The translations under genes and the position numbers were made by a program. A model generated the notes under the pieces. It did no database searches. It worked only from the letters and a program-made list of their open reading frames with translations, and was not told the origin of the DNA. DNA of 39,448 nucleotides, from positions 1 to 39,448 of the forward strand of contig NZ_VJZS01000032.1 of the NCBI RefSeq assembly GCF_007097385.1, in the 5' to 3' direction. The DNA is from Flavobacterium sp. ZT3R18 (lineage in GTDB: Bacteria; Bacteroidota; Bacteroidia; Flavobacteriales; Flavobacteriaceae). Below, piece after piece: positions 7,423 through 15,077 of this stretch (positions are counted from its first letter, which is position 1; the number at the start of each line of letters is the position of its first letter).

Positions 7423-8493
7423 ATGATGCAATCTATTCAAGCCAATAATTACCCTGTTCATTTCAATGAAACTGGGTATGAAAAACTAAACCAACATTTA
7501 AAAGAAAATAAATATTCAAACCTATTTATAATAGTTGACAGCAATACAAATGAATATTGTTTGCCTAAATTGCTTCCTATATTAGAAACTGATTTGACTA
7601 TAGAAATTATAGAATTTGAAGCTGGAGAAATCAATAAAAACATAGAGACTTGTATTGAAATCTGGAATGTTCTAACGGAACTAGGTGCCGACAGAAAAAC
7701 ATTGATTATTAATATAGGTGGCGGTGTTGTAACAGACTTGGGAGGTTTTGTTGCTTCTACTTTCAAAAGAGGAGTAGATTTTATCCATATTCCAACTACG
7801 TTATTATCTATGGTCGATGCATCGGTAGGTGGAAAAAATGGCGTAGATTTAGGGAATTTAAAAAACCAAATTGGTGTTATCAATACTCCTAAAATGGTAT
7901 TGATTGATACTCAATATCTAGAAACGGTTCCCCAAAATGAAATGCGTTCTGGTCTTGCCGAAATGCTCAAACACGGTTTAATCTTCGATAAAGCCTATTG
8001 GGAGCAGTTTTTAGATCTAAAAGCGATTGATTTTGCGGATTTTGATGAACTGATATATCGCTCTGTTGAAATTAAGAATGAAATTGTAATGCAAGATCCT
8101 ACGGAGAAAAACATTAGAAAATCATTAAACTTTGGTCATACTTTGGGACATGCGATAGAAAGTTATTTTTTGGAAAATAAAAATAAGACTACTTTATTGC
8201 ATGGAGAGGCTATTGCTGTTGGAATGATATTGGAAAGTTATATTTCATTGCATAAAAATTTAATTACCGAAGTAGAATACAATCAAATAAAATCGACTTT
8301 AAAGTCAATATATGATGATGTAATTTTTCAAGATAGCGATATCGATCCTATCTTGGAATTGCTTATTCATGACAAAAAAAATGAATACGGAACGATTCAA
8401 TTTGCATTGATTGAAGGCATCGGAAAAATTAAAATTAATCAATCAGTTGAAAACGAATTAATTCTAAACGCATTTGAAGATTACAAATCTTAG
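7423..8493 (+). CDS. aroB: 3-dehydroquinate synthase
   Basis: Cytoplasmic enzyme of the shikimate pathway: converts DAHP to 3-dehydroquinate using NAD and a divalent metal. At 356 aa it has the usual length. Visible motifs are the NAD-binding GGGVVTDLGGFVAST near 105, IPTTLLSMVDASVGGKNGVD near 125, and the metal-site histidines in NFGHTLGHAIES near 240 and LLHGEAIAVGM near 260. The gene opens with two ATGs; either may be used. It is divergent from proline dehydrogenase and 57 bases ahead of a small gene that appears to have its own promoter, so it may be transcribed alone. Confidence 0.96.
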   Translation: MMQSIQANNYPVHFNETGYEKLNQHLKENKYSNLFIIVDSNTNEYCLPKLLPILETDLTIEIIEFEAGEINKNIETCIEIWNVLTELGADRKTLIINIGGGVVTDLGGFVASTFKRGVDFIHIPTTLLSMVDASVGGKNGVDLGNLKNQIGVINTPKMVLIDTQYLETVPQNEMRSGLAEMLKHGLIFDKAYWEQFLDLKAIDFADFDELIYRSVEIKNEIVMQDPTEKNIRKSLNFGHTLGHAIESYFLENKNKTTLLHGEAIAVGMILESYISLHKNLITEVEYNQIKSTLKSIYDDVIFQDSDIDPILELLIHDKKNEYGTIQFALIEGIGKIKINQSVENELILNAFEDYKS

Positions 8494-8513
8494 TTTTTTT
8501 TTAATAAAAAGCA

Positions 8514-8545
8514 TTGCATTACGTCTATATTATTTTTTACATTTG
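8514..8545 (+). promoter_or_regulatory. Promoter of the 59-aa gene
   Basis: TTG at 8514-8516, 21 nt, then TACATTTG at 8538-8545. The predicted start falls at about 8550-8552, that is on the ATG at 8551, suggesting a leaderless mRNA. Confidence 0.55.
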
Positions 8546-8550
8546 CCCCA

Positions 8551-8730
8551 ATGAATAAGAATCAAAACAACACTAATTTCTCTGCCAAAAGAAGCATAAA
8601 CAATAGATCTTTTTTAAGGCTATTGAAACGTTTTTATGGTATAAAAGGAAATTTCAGTTTTGATGTTTTTCAATATTTCAAAGCTGATTACGAAAAACTA
8701 CAAATTATTTATGCAAACATTAGGGTTTGA
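8551..8730 (+). CDS. 59-aa basic protein upstream of arginine decarboxylase
   Basis: Short open frame MNKNQNNTNFSAKRSINNRS... ending ...QIIYANIRV. It is rich in Asn, Lys and Arg (FLRLLKRFYGIKG), with no membrane segment and no recognised domain. A well-formed promoter ends 5 nt before the ATG, so translation is probably leaderless. It lies 55 bases before arginine decarboxylase in the same direction and may mark the head of that transcript; a role as a small regulator or leader peptide is possible but unproven. Calling it a real gene rests on the promoter, codon use and position. Confidence 0.5.
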   Translation: MNKNQNNTNFSAKRSINNRSFLRLLKRFYGIKGNFSFDVFQYFKADYEKLQIIYANIRV

Positions 8731-8785
8731 TTTTATGTTAATTCTATTTCAAAAAATAAAATTAATATAAAAACATACAGCAAAA

Positions 8786-10183
8786 ATGAATACTAAATAT
8801 TCAGATTTAATAAATCAAACCTATTATTTCCCTCAAGAAGAGTTTAAATTAAACAAAGATAATCTTCAGTTTCACAATATTGATTTGATGAAATTGGTAG
8901 AAACATACGGAACACCTTTAAAGTTTACTTATTTACCTCAAATTTCAAACAACATCAACAAAGCCAAAGGATGGTTTCGTAAATCGATGGAGAAAAACAA
9001 GTATGAGGCTAAGTATTATTACTGTTATTGCACTAAAAGCTCTCATTTTGAATTTATTATGAATGAAGCTTTCAAGAATAACATTCACATAGAAACTTCT
9101 TCTGCTTTTGACATTAATATTGTTGAGAATTTATTAGAAAAAGGCAAGATTAATAAAAGTACTTATATTATATGTAATGGTTTCAAAAGAGATCAATACA
9201 TTGACAATATTGCACGATTAGTCAACAATGGACATAAAAACACCATTCCGATTATTGATAATTATGAGGAATTGGATTTGTTGCAAGGGCAAATAAAAGG
9301 GAAATTCAAAATTGGAATTAGAATTGCCGCTGAAGAGGAACCAAAATTCGAGTTTTATACTTCAAGATTGGGAATTGGATACAAAAACATCGTTCCTTTT
9401 TATAAGAAAGAAATAAAAGAAAATAAAAAATTGGAACTGAAAATGTTGCACTTTTTTATTAATACCGGTATCAATGACAATGCTTATTACTGGAATGAGC
9501 TTGTAAAATGTATCAAGGTATATGTGGCTTTGAAAAAAGAATGCCCTACCCTTGATGGTTTGAATATTGGTGGTGGTTTCCCGATCAAAAATTCATTGGC
9601 ATTTGAATACGATTACCAATATATGATTGATGAAATTATCAATCAAATCAAGATTGCCTGTGACGAAGCCGAAGTTGATGTACCTAATATCTTTACCGAA
9701 TTTGGTTCATTTACCGTTGGAGAAAGTGGTGGTGCTATCTATCAGGTGCTGTATCAAAAGCAACAAAATGACAGAGAAAAATGGAATATGATTGATTCTT
9801 CTTTCATAACAACATTACCGGATACTTGGGCTATAAATAAGCGTTTTATCATGTTGGCAATCAATAGATGGAATGAAACTTACGAAAGAGTTTTATTGGG
9901 CGGAATGACTTGTGATAGTGATGATTATTACAACTCCGAGCAAAATATGAATGCGATTTATTTACCCAAATACAATAAAGAAAAGCCATTGTATATAGGT
10001 TTTTTTAATACGGGAGCCTATCAGGAAACTATAGGTGGATATGGTGGTTTGCATCACTGTTTGATTCCGCAGCCCAAACATATTTTAATAGACAGAGACG
10101 AAAATGGCATTCTTGCCACCGAAGTATTTTCTGAGCAGCAAACCGCTGAGGATGTACTAAAAATATTAGGTTATAATAAATAA
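8786..10183 (+). CDS. speA: Biosynthetic arginine decarboxylase (fold III, PLP)
   Basis: Decarboxylates arginine to agmatine with PLP, the entry to polyamine synthesis in these bacteria. It is 465 aa, close to the short Bacteroidota type and much shorter than E. coli SpeA. The N-terminal half is an alanine-racemase-like barrel with the PLP lysine in YCYCTKSSH (Lys84), RLGIG near 193 and NIGGGFP near 260. The C-terminal part carries GESGG near 313 and the catalytic-site CDSDD motif (Cys376), and ends with GAYQ and the QPKHILID strand. It sits directly before a DHS-like gene. A carboxynorspermidine- or diaminopimelate-type decarboxylase is less likely. Confidence 0.85.
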   Translation: MNTKYSDLINQTYYFPQEEFKLNKDNLQFHNIDLMKLVETYGTPLKFTYLPQISNNINKAKGWFRKSMEKNKYEAKYYYCYCTKSSHFEFIMNEAFKNNIHIETSSAFDINIVENLLEKGKINKSTYIICNGFKRDQYIDNIARLVNNGHKNTIPIIDNYEELDLLQGQIKGKFKIGIRIAAEEEPKFEFYTSRLGIGYKNIVPFYKKEIKENKKLELKMLHFFINTGINDNAYYWNELVKCIKVYVALKKECPTLDGLNIGGGFPIKNSLAFEYDYQYMIDEIINQIKIACDEAEVDVPNIFTEFGSFTVGESGGAIYQVLYQKQQNDREKWNMIDSSFITTLPDTWAINKRFIMLAINRWNETYERVLLGGMTCDSDDYYNSEQNMNAIYLPKYNKEKPLYIGFFNTGAYQETIGGYGGLHHCLIPQPKHILIDRDENGILATEVFSEQQTAEDVLKILGYNK

Positions 10184-10291
10184 CAATAAAAATTGTGATT
10201 TAAGAAATTTGATGTTTATAAATTCCTTTTATTTGTAAACACAAATCTCAAAAAAAACCTTTTAAACATTAAATAAAAAAACGAAAAGAAA

Positions 10292-11263
10292 ATGAGTAAA
10301 GGACCAATCAGTCAGTTTATTGAAAAGCACTATCTGCATTTCAATTCTGCATCTTTAGTTGACGCTGCAAAAGCATACGAACAGCAATTAGCCAATGGTG
10401 CAAAAATGATGGTAAGTATGGCAGGTGCGATGAGTACCGCCGAAATTGGAAAGATTTTTGCCGAAATAATTCGCCAAGATAAAGTTCAAATTATTTCTTG
10501 TACAGGAGCCAATCTTGAGGAAGATATTATGAATTTAGTAGCACATTCGCATTATGAAAGAGTTCCAAATTACCGTGATTTGACTCCACAAGACGAATGG
10601 AATTTATTAGAAAGAGGTTTAAATAGAGTTACCGATACTTGTATTCCTGAGCACGAAGCATTCCGTCGTCTTCAAAAACACATTTATAAAATTTGGAAAG
10701 ATGCTGATGACAATGGAGAAAGATATTTTCCTCATGAGTTCATGTACAAAATGCTGCTTTCGGGTGTGTTGGAAGAATATTATGAAATTGACTTAAAAGA
10801 CAGTTGGATGTATGCCGCTGCTGAGAAAAATTTACCTATTATTGTACCAGGATGGGAAGATAGTACTATGGGTAATATTTTTGCCTCTTATGTTATAAAA
10901 GGAGAATTGAAAGCATCAACAATGAAATCAGGTATCGAATATATGGTTTCATTGTCTGACTGGTATCCAAAAAATAGCGCTAACGGTATTGGTTTTTTCC
11001 AAATTGGTGGTGGTATTGCTGGAGATTTTCCAATATGCGTTGTACCGATGTTGTACCAAGATATGGAAATGCATGATATTCCATTTTGGAGTTATTTCTG
11101 TCAAATTTCAGATTCAACAACCAGTTACGGTTCTTATTCTGGAGCAGTTCCTAATGAAAAAATCACTTGGGGTAAATTGGATATAAAAACACCAAAGTTC
11201 ATTATTGAGTCTGACGCTACGATTGTAGCTCCATTAATTTTTGCTTATTTGTTAGATTTATAA
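10292..11263 (+). CDS. Deoxyhypusine-synthase-like protein (probable homospermidine-type polyamine enzyme)
   Basis: Member of the deoxyhypusine synthase fold (NAD-dependent aminobutyl transfer). Bacteria lack eIF5A, and bacterial members are generally thought to act on free polyamines, for example making sym-homospermidine from putrescine. At 323 aa it keeps the family landmarks: MAGAMSTAEIGKIFAEIIR near 43, SCTGANLEED near 73, IIVPGWEDST near 182, and GGGIAGDFPI near 243. The lysine in ITWGKLD (Lys295) matches the position of the catalytic lysine of the eukaryotic enzyme. It follows arginine decarboxylase by 108 bases. An agmatinase is not seen between them. Exact substrate is inference. Confidence 0.85.
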   Translation: MSKGPISQFIEKHYLHFNSASLVDAAKAYEQQLANGAKMMVSMAGAMSTAEIGKIFAEIIRQDKVQIISCTGANLEEDIMNLVAHSHYERVPNYRDLTPQDEWNLLERGLNRVTDTCIPEHEAFRRLQKHIYKIWKDADDNGERYFPHEFMYKMLLSGVLEEYYEIDLKDSWMYAAAEKNLPIIVPGWEDSTMGNIFASYVIKGELKASTMKSGIEYMVSLSDWYPKNSANGIGFFQIGGGIAGDFPICVVPMLYQDMEMHDIPFWSYFCQISDSTTSYGSYSGAVPNEKITWGKLDIKTPKFIIESDATIVAPLIFAYLLDL

Positions 11264-11272
11264 TAATTATTT

Positions 11273-11677
11273 ATGAAAAGAGTAATAGTTGATTACGCAA
11301 AACTGACCAACGAAATTTTAAATCTTTTGGTCGAAAAGTTTCCTGATGGTTATGATGATTCCGATATCATCCGATTTAGAAATGCCAAAAATGAATTGAT
11401 CGAGGCTGTTGAAGTTAAAACAATAGACACCATATATTTAGTAAAAGTAAGTACTAAGCTGGCTGATAGAATTGGTAATTACGATGAAGATGATGAAATG
11501 GACGATGTTGTTGAGCCAATAAGCGGTCTTGAACTAGATGTTGACGATGCAGATGATGACGACGATGATGAAGATGAAAATCTAGACAAACCAGATGTTG
11601 ATGGAGATGACGACGATGAAGATTCAGATAAAAATGACGTTGCAGACGACGACGATGATGACGATGACGAAGAGTAA
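11273..11677 (+). CDS. Acidic-tail protein in the polyamine cluster
   Basis: 134 aa, starting 9 bases after the DHS-like gene and so surely co-transcribed. Residues 1-65 look like a small folded domain (MKRVIVDYAKLTNEILNLLV onwards); residues 66-134 are about two-thirds Asp/Glu, with runs of six to eight acidic residues up to the stop. The tail DNA is a GAT/GAC-rich near-repeat. No known family motif is visible; orthologous proteins are sometimes labelled DNA primase, which nothing here supports. A cation- or polyamine-binding tail is an attractive guess from its neighbours only. It is followed by a clean terminator. Confidence 0.75.
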   Translation: MKRVIVDYAKLTNEILNLLVEKFPDGYDDSDIIRFRNAKNELIEAVEVKTIDTIYLVKVSTKLADRIGNYDEDDEMDDVVEPISGLELDVDDADDDDDDEDENLDKPDVDGDDDDEDSDKNDVADDDDDDDDEE

Positions 11678-11700
11678 TTATACTTTTTTAAAATAAAATT

Positions 11701-11731
11701 AAAGGAACTCAAATTTGAGTTCCTTTTTTTA
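11701..11731 (+). terminator. Terminator of the polyamine gene cluster
   Basis: AAAGGAACTCAAA and TTTGAGTTCCTTT form a perfect palindrome at 11701-11726, followed by a T-run. It lies 23 bases after the acidic-protein stop. Confidence 0.85.
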
Positions 11732-11761
11732 TTAGATTTATAAAATAAAATATACGCCAAG

Positions 11762-13873
11762 ATGACTACAGAAATTCTACACGCCAAACTCAAAGAAAAT
11801 TTCGGGTTTGAAAAATTCAGACCCAACCAAGAAGACATTATCAATTGCATCCTTTCTGGACAAGATACTCTGGCTATTATGCCAACGGGAGGAGGAAAAT
11901 CAATATGTTTTCAGCTTCCCGCATTAGTCTTACCTGGAATAACTATTGTAATTTCACCACTAATCGCCTTGATGAAAGATCAGGTCGATAGCTTGAAAGC
12001 CAACGGAATAGCAGCTTGTTTTATCAATAGTTCTCAGTCTAGCGAAGAACAGCAATCGCATATTCAAAACTTAAAAGACAACAAAGTCAAACTCGTTTAT
12101 GTTGCTCCAGAGAGTTTATCCTATCTTGAAAATGCCTTCAGTCAGATAACTATTAGCCTTATCGCTATTGATGAAGCCCATTGTATTTCGGCTTGGGGAC
12201 ATGATTTTAGACCGGCTTATACCAATTTGGGATACCTAAAAAACCGCTTCCCTTCTACTCCAATCTTAGCTTTGACCGCAACTGCCGATAAAGCAACGCG
12301 TACAGACATAAGTGATCAGTTAAATTTGATAAATCCTAAAACGTTTGTCGCCTCATTTGACAGGAAAAATTTGAGTCTAGAAGTAAGACCCGCTTTAGAT
12401 CGGGTAAAGCAAATTATGGATTTCATAAAAGACAAACCCAATGAATGCGGAATTGTCTATTGTCTAAGTCGTAAAACTACAGAGGAACTGGCGGAGAAAT
12501 TACAAAAAATCGGAATCAAAGCCAAAGCGTATCACGCAGGTTTAGACAATAAAATAAGATCAAAAACTCAGGACGAATTTATAAACGATGATTGTCAGGT
12601 GGTTTGTGCCACGATTGCTTTTGGTATGGGAATCGACAAATCGAATGTTCGTTGGGTAATCCATTATAATTTACCCAAAAATATAGAAGGCTATTACCAA
12701 GAAATTGGTCGTGCTGGTCGGGATGGTTTGCCATCGGAAACCGTTTTATTCGAAAGTTATGGCGATGTGATACAATTGCAAAAATTCGCATCCGAAGGTT
12801 TGAATGCCGAAGTGCAACTGGCAAAACTGGAAAGAATGAAACAGTATGCTGATGCTTTGAGCTGTCGCAGAAAAATATTGCTTTCCTATTTTGGAGAATT
12901 GGTTACCGAAAATTGTGGAAATTGTGATATCTGCAAAAATCCACCCGCTTTTTTTGACGGTACCATTATTGCCCAAAAAGCATTGTCGGCCGTGATGCGT
13001 TTGCAAGAATTAGAAGCATTACCGGTTATTGTTGACTTTTTGAGAGGTTCAAAAAATACTTCTATTTATGATAAAGGGTATCAAAATTTAAAAACCTATA
13101 GTGTAGGAGCTGATATTTCTTGGCATGATTGGAATCAGTACATCATTCAACTGATTAATTTAGGGTATTGCGAAATTGCTTTTCATCAGCAAAATAAAAT
13201 AAAATTAACCGCTTTTGCCAAAAAAGTGTTGTTCGAAGGCGAAAAAGTTCAATTGACAACCGTACAGAAATTTAATGCTGAAAAATCAGAAATAAGTCAA
13301 GCTAAAAGTAGAACCACTGCGAATTCCCTTTTTGAAATTCTTAGAAAACTTCGAGCGGAATTAGCCAAAGAAGAAGAAGTTCCTGCTTATATCATTTTTA
13401 ATGATGCTACTCTGAAACAAATGGAAACCCAAAGACCCATGAGTGACGATGAGTTCCTAGCAATTGATGGGGTTGGAAAAGCCAAGCTTGAAAAATACGG
13501 CGATTCTTTTATCAAGGCTATAATTGATTTTCAAAAAAACAAAGTAGTTCGAAAGAAAAAAGAAGGAAGCACTTATAAAGAAACATTGGAATTATTTCAA
13601 AGTGGAATGACCGTTGAAAAAATTGCAGCAAAACGAAATTTAGGTGTAACTACCATAACTTCACATTTGGCAAAACTATATCTTGATGGACATCCAATCG
13701 ATTTGAGTATTTATATCACTGAAGCAGAAATTTCAAAAATTGCTGAAGCCAAAATTAAATTAGAATCTCCAAATGCGTTAAAGCCCTACTTTGAATTCTT
13801 CGAGGAGCAGATCCCTTATGATAAAATCAGAATTGGTTTGGCTTTGATAGAAAAAGAGAATGTGGTATTTTAA
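11762..13873 (+). CDS. recQ: ATP-dependent DNA helicase RecQ
   Basis: 3'-5' DNA helicase of recombination and replication-fork repair. In the 703-aa protein, Walker A is PTGGGKS at 41-47, the DEAH box is at 137-140, the helicase C domain has the GRAGRDG arginine fingers near 325, and the RecQ zinc site is seen as CRRK...CGNCDIC near 370-395. An HRDC-like domain (YIIFNDATLKQM) lies near 545-590. The C-terminus adds an HTH-like segment (MTVEKIAAKRNLGVTTITSHL near 620), as in long Bacteroidota RecQ proteins. It is alone between a terminator and a repeat-rich spacer. Confidence 0.97.
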   Translation: MTTEILHAKLKENFGFEKFRPNQEDIINCILSGQDTLAIMPTGGGKSICFQLPALVLPGITIVISPLIALMKDQVDSLKANGIAACFINSSQSSEEQQSHIQNLKDNKVKLVYVAPESLSYLENAFSQITISLIAIDEAHCISAWGHDFRPAYTNLGYLKNRFPSTPILALTATADKATRTDISDQLNLINPKTFVASFDRKNLSLEVRPALDRVKQIMDFIKDKPNECGIVYCLSRKTTEELAEKLQKIGIKAKAYHAGLDNKIRSKTQDEFINDDCQVVCATIAFGMGIDKSNVRWVIHYNLPKNIEGYYQEIGRAGRDGLPSETVLFESYGDVIQLQKFASEGLNAEVQLAKLERMKQYADALSCRRKILLSYFGELVTENCGNCDICKNPPAFFDGTIIAQKALSAVMRLQELEALPVIVDFLRGSKNTSIYDKGYQNLKTYSVGADISWHDWNQYIIQLINLGYCEIAFHQQNKIKLTAFAKKVLFEGEKVQLTTVQKFNAEKSEISQAKSRTTANSLFEILRKLRAELAKEEEVPAYIIFNDATLKQMETQRPMSDDEFLAIDGVGKAKLEKYGDSFIKAIIDFQKNKVVRKKKEGSTYKETLELFQSGMTVEKIAAKRNLGVTTITSHLAKLYLDGHPIDLSIYITEAEISKIAEAKIKLESPNALKPYFEFFEEQIPYDKIRIGLALIEKENVVF

Positions 13874-14482
13874 ACCCGATTCCCCTTTAGACTTCATGTC
13901 GAAGACAAATTACAATCGCTATTCAAACCAATACCAAAACTTTTGGGATTATTGGATTAGCAAGTCAATTGGTATAAGTCATCCAAACCCCGAAGGGGTA
14001 TAATGATTATAGAAATAAGTAATATCATCATCCAAAAACCTCGAATGGGGTGGTATTTTCACATCTGAATATGTTAATTATTAGGATCGAGGTTTTTTAA
14101 CAAAAAAAGGGTGAAATAATTTGAGGGCACTGAAAAAGTCCTCGTAGAAAAAATGGAGACCAACCATGATAAAAAAATGAAATAAACGCTCTGAGAATCG
14201 CTTAATTGAGATTGAAAGTGTTTAATTCAAAAATATAACAAAGAGAAAGGCTTAAACTGATTTAAAGTTTAAGCCTTTTTATTTACAGGTAGTTTTTCAG
14301 TGCCCTCAATAATTTCACTCCTTCGGGGTTTGCTCTCTGATGTAATATATTTTCTAGAATCATTACCCCCCCTTTCGGGGTTTTCAGAAGGTATACGTAT
14401 TATTCGATGCCTTCAACTAGTCCTACAAATATAATGACTTTTGAAAACAAGTTGAAAATTTGGTTAACCTGTTTCGAATAAT
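13874..14482. repeat. Repeat-rich spacer with CCCCGAAGGGG-type islands
   Basis: A 600-base non-coding gap between recQ and the convergent DinB gene. GC-rich hairpin cores recur in it: CCCCGAAGGGG near 13988, CCTCGAATGGGG near 14039, CCTTCGGGG near 14320 and CCCTTTCGGGG near 14369, set in AT-rich sequence with similar ATAATGATTATAG/ATTATTAGG neighbours. This looks like a cluster of degenerate REP-type repeats. A MITE (14123-14307) has jumped into it. Confidence 0.55.
14123..14307. mobile_element. 185-bp MITE with 17-bp terminal inverted repeats
   Basis: Left end GAGGGCACTGAAAAAGT (14123-14139) and right end AGTTTTTCAGTGCCCTC (14291-14307) are inverted copies with one mismatch. The element is flanked by perfect 8-bp direct repeats AATAATTT at 14115-14122 and 14308-14315, the target duplication of a DDE transposase. 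There is no coding capacity. An internal hairpin AAGGCTTAAACT/AGTTTAAGCCTT (14247-14277) followed by a T-run resembles the terminator of a parent insertion sequence. The parent IS is not in the window. Confidence 0.85.
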
Positions 14483-14998
14483 CTACAAATACCTTTCCGC
14501 AAAAACTTTTTGATGATGTTTCTGATGTCCGATAATAATGAACCCTATGGCACGAACAGAAACTTCTTGCCCAGAAGCAATTCCAATTCTTGTTAATTGC
14601 TCGTCAGAAAAACTTTTGAAAAGCAACAAACTAGAATGTCTTACCGCAGAAAATTCAGTCAGTAAATCTTGAATACTTCTACCGTTTGCATTGGTATTAT
14701 CTACATAGTCATTTTCTTCAAAACCTGGCAATGGCGTTTTGTCATTTCTTGAAATGCGCAAAGCTCGATAACTAAAAACACGTTCGGCATCTATAAGATG
14801 TTGAATAATGTCTTTAATCGTCCATTTCCCATCGGCATAACGAAAGTCAAATTTATCCATCGAAATGTTTTGCACAAATTTTATAAAGTCATGCAAACTG
14901 ATTTCTAATTCTTCAATCAATTCAACATTCTCAATAGCTTTTATATAAGTAGCATAAAAACTCGCATATTCATTAACGGGTAATTGGTTTGAGTTCAT
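14483..14998 (-). CDS. DinB-like four-helix metalloprotein
   Basis: 171-aa member of the DinB/YfiT-like superfamily, four-helix bundles with a three-histidine metal site; some act as thiol-dependent S-transferases. Metal-site candidates are the His in DIIQHLIDAERVF (near 67) and the pair in GHQKHHQKVFAERYL at the C-terminus (near 157-162). WTIKDIIQHLIDAE is the typical first signature. The substrate is not deducible. It is transcribed away from recQ and follows PEP carboxylase by 79 bases on the same strand, so co-transcription is possible. Confidence 0.85.
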   Translation of the reverse strand: MNSNQLPVNEYASFYATYIKAIENVELIEELEISLHDFIKFVQNISMDKFDFRYADGKWTIKDIIQHLIDAERVFSYRALRISRNDKTPLPGFEENDYVDNTNANGRSIQDLLTEFSAVRHSSLLLFKSFSDEQLTRIGIASGQEVSVRAIGFIIIGHQKHHQKVFAERYL

Positions 14999-15077
14999 AA
15001 ATTTATTTTTTAAATTGAATACTTTAATTTTTAAAACCTCTATGGAACAATCTGAATTCTAAATTCTAAATTCTTCT

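Noticed and set aside
11479..11850. Minus-strand open frame with a long poly-Ser stretch
   Set aside because: It is the antisense of the GAT/GAC-rich acidic tail; the serine run is a shadow, and the frame crosses a terminator and the recQ start.
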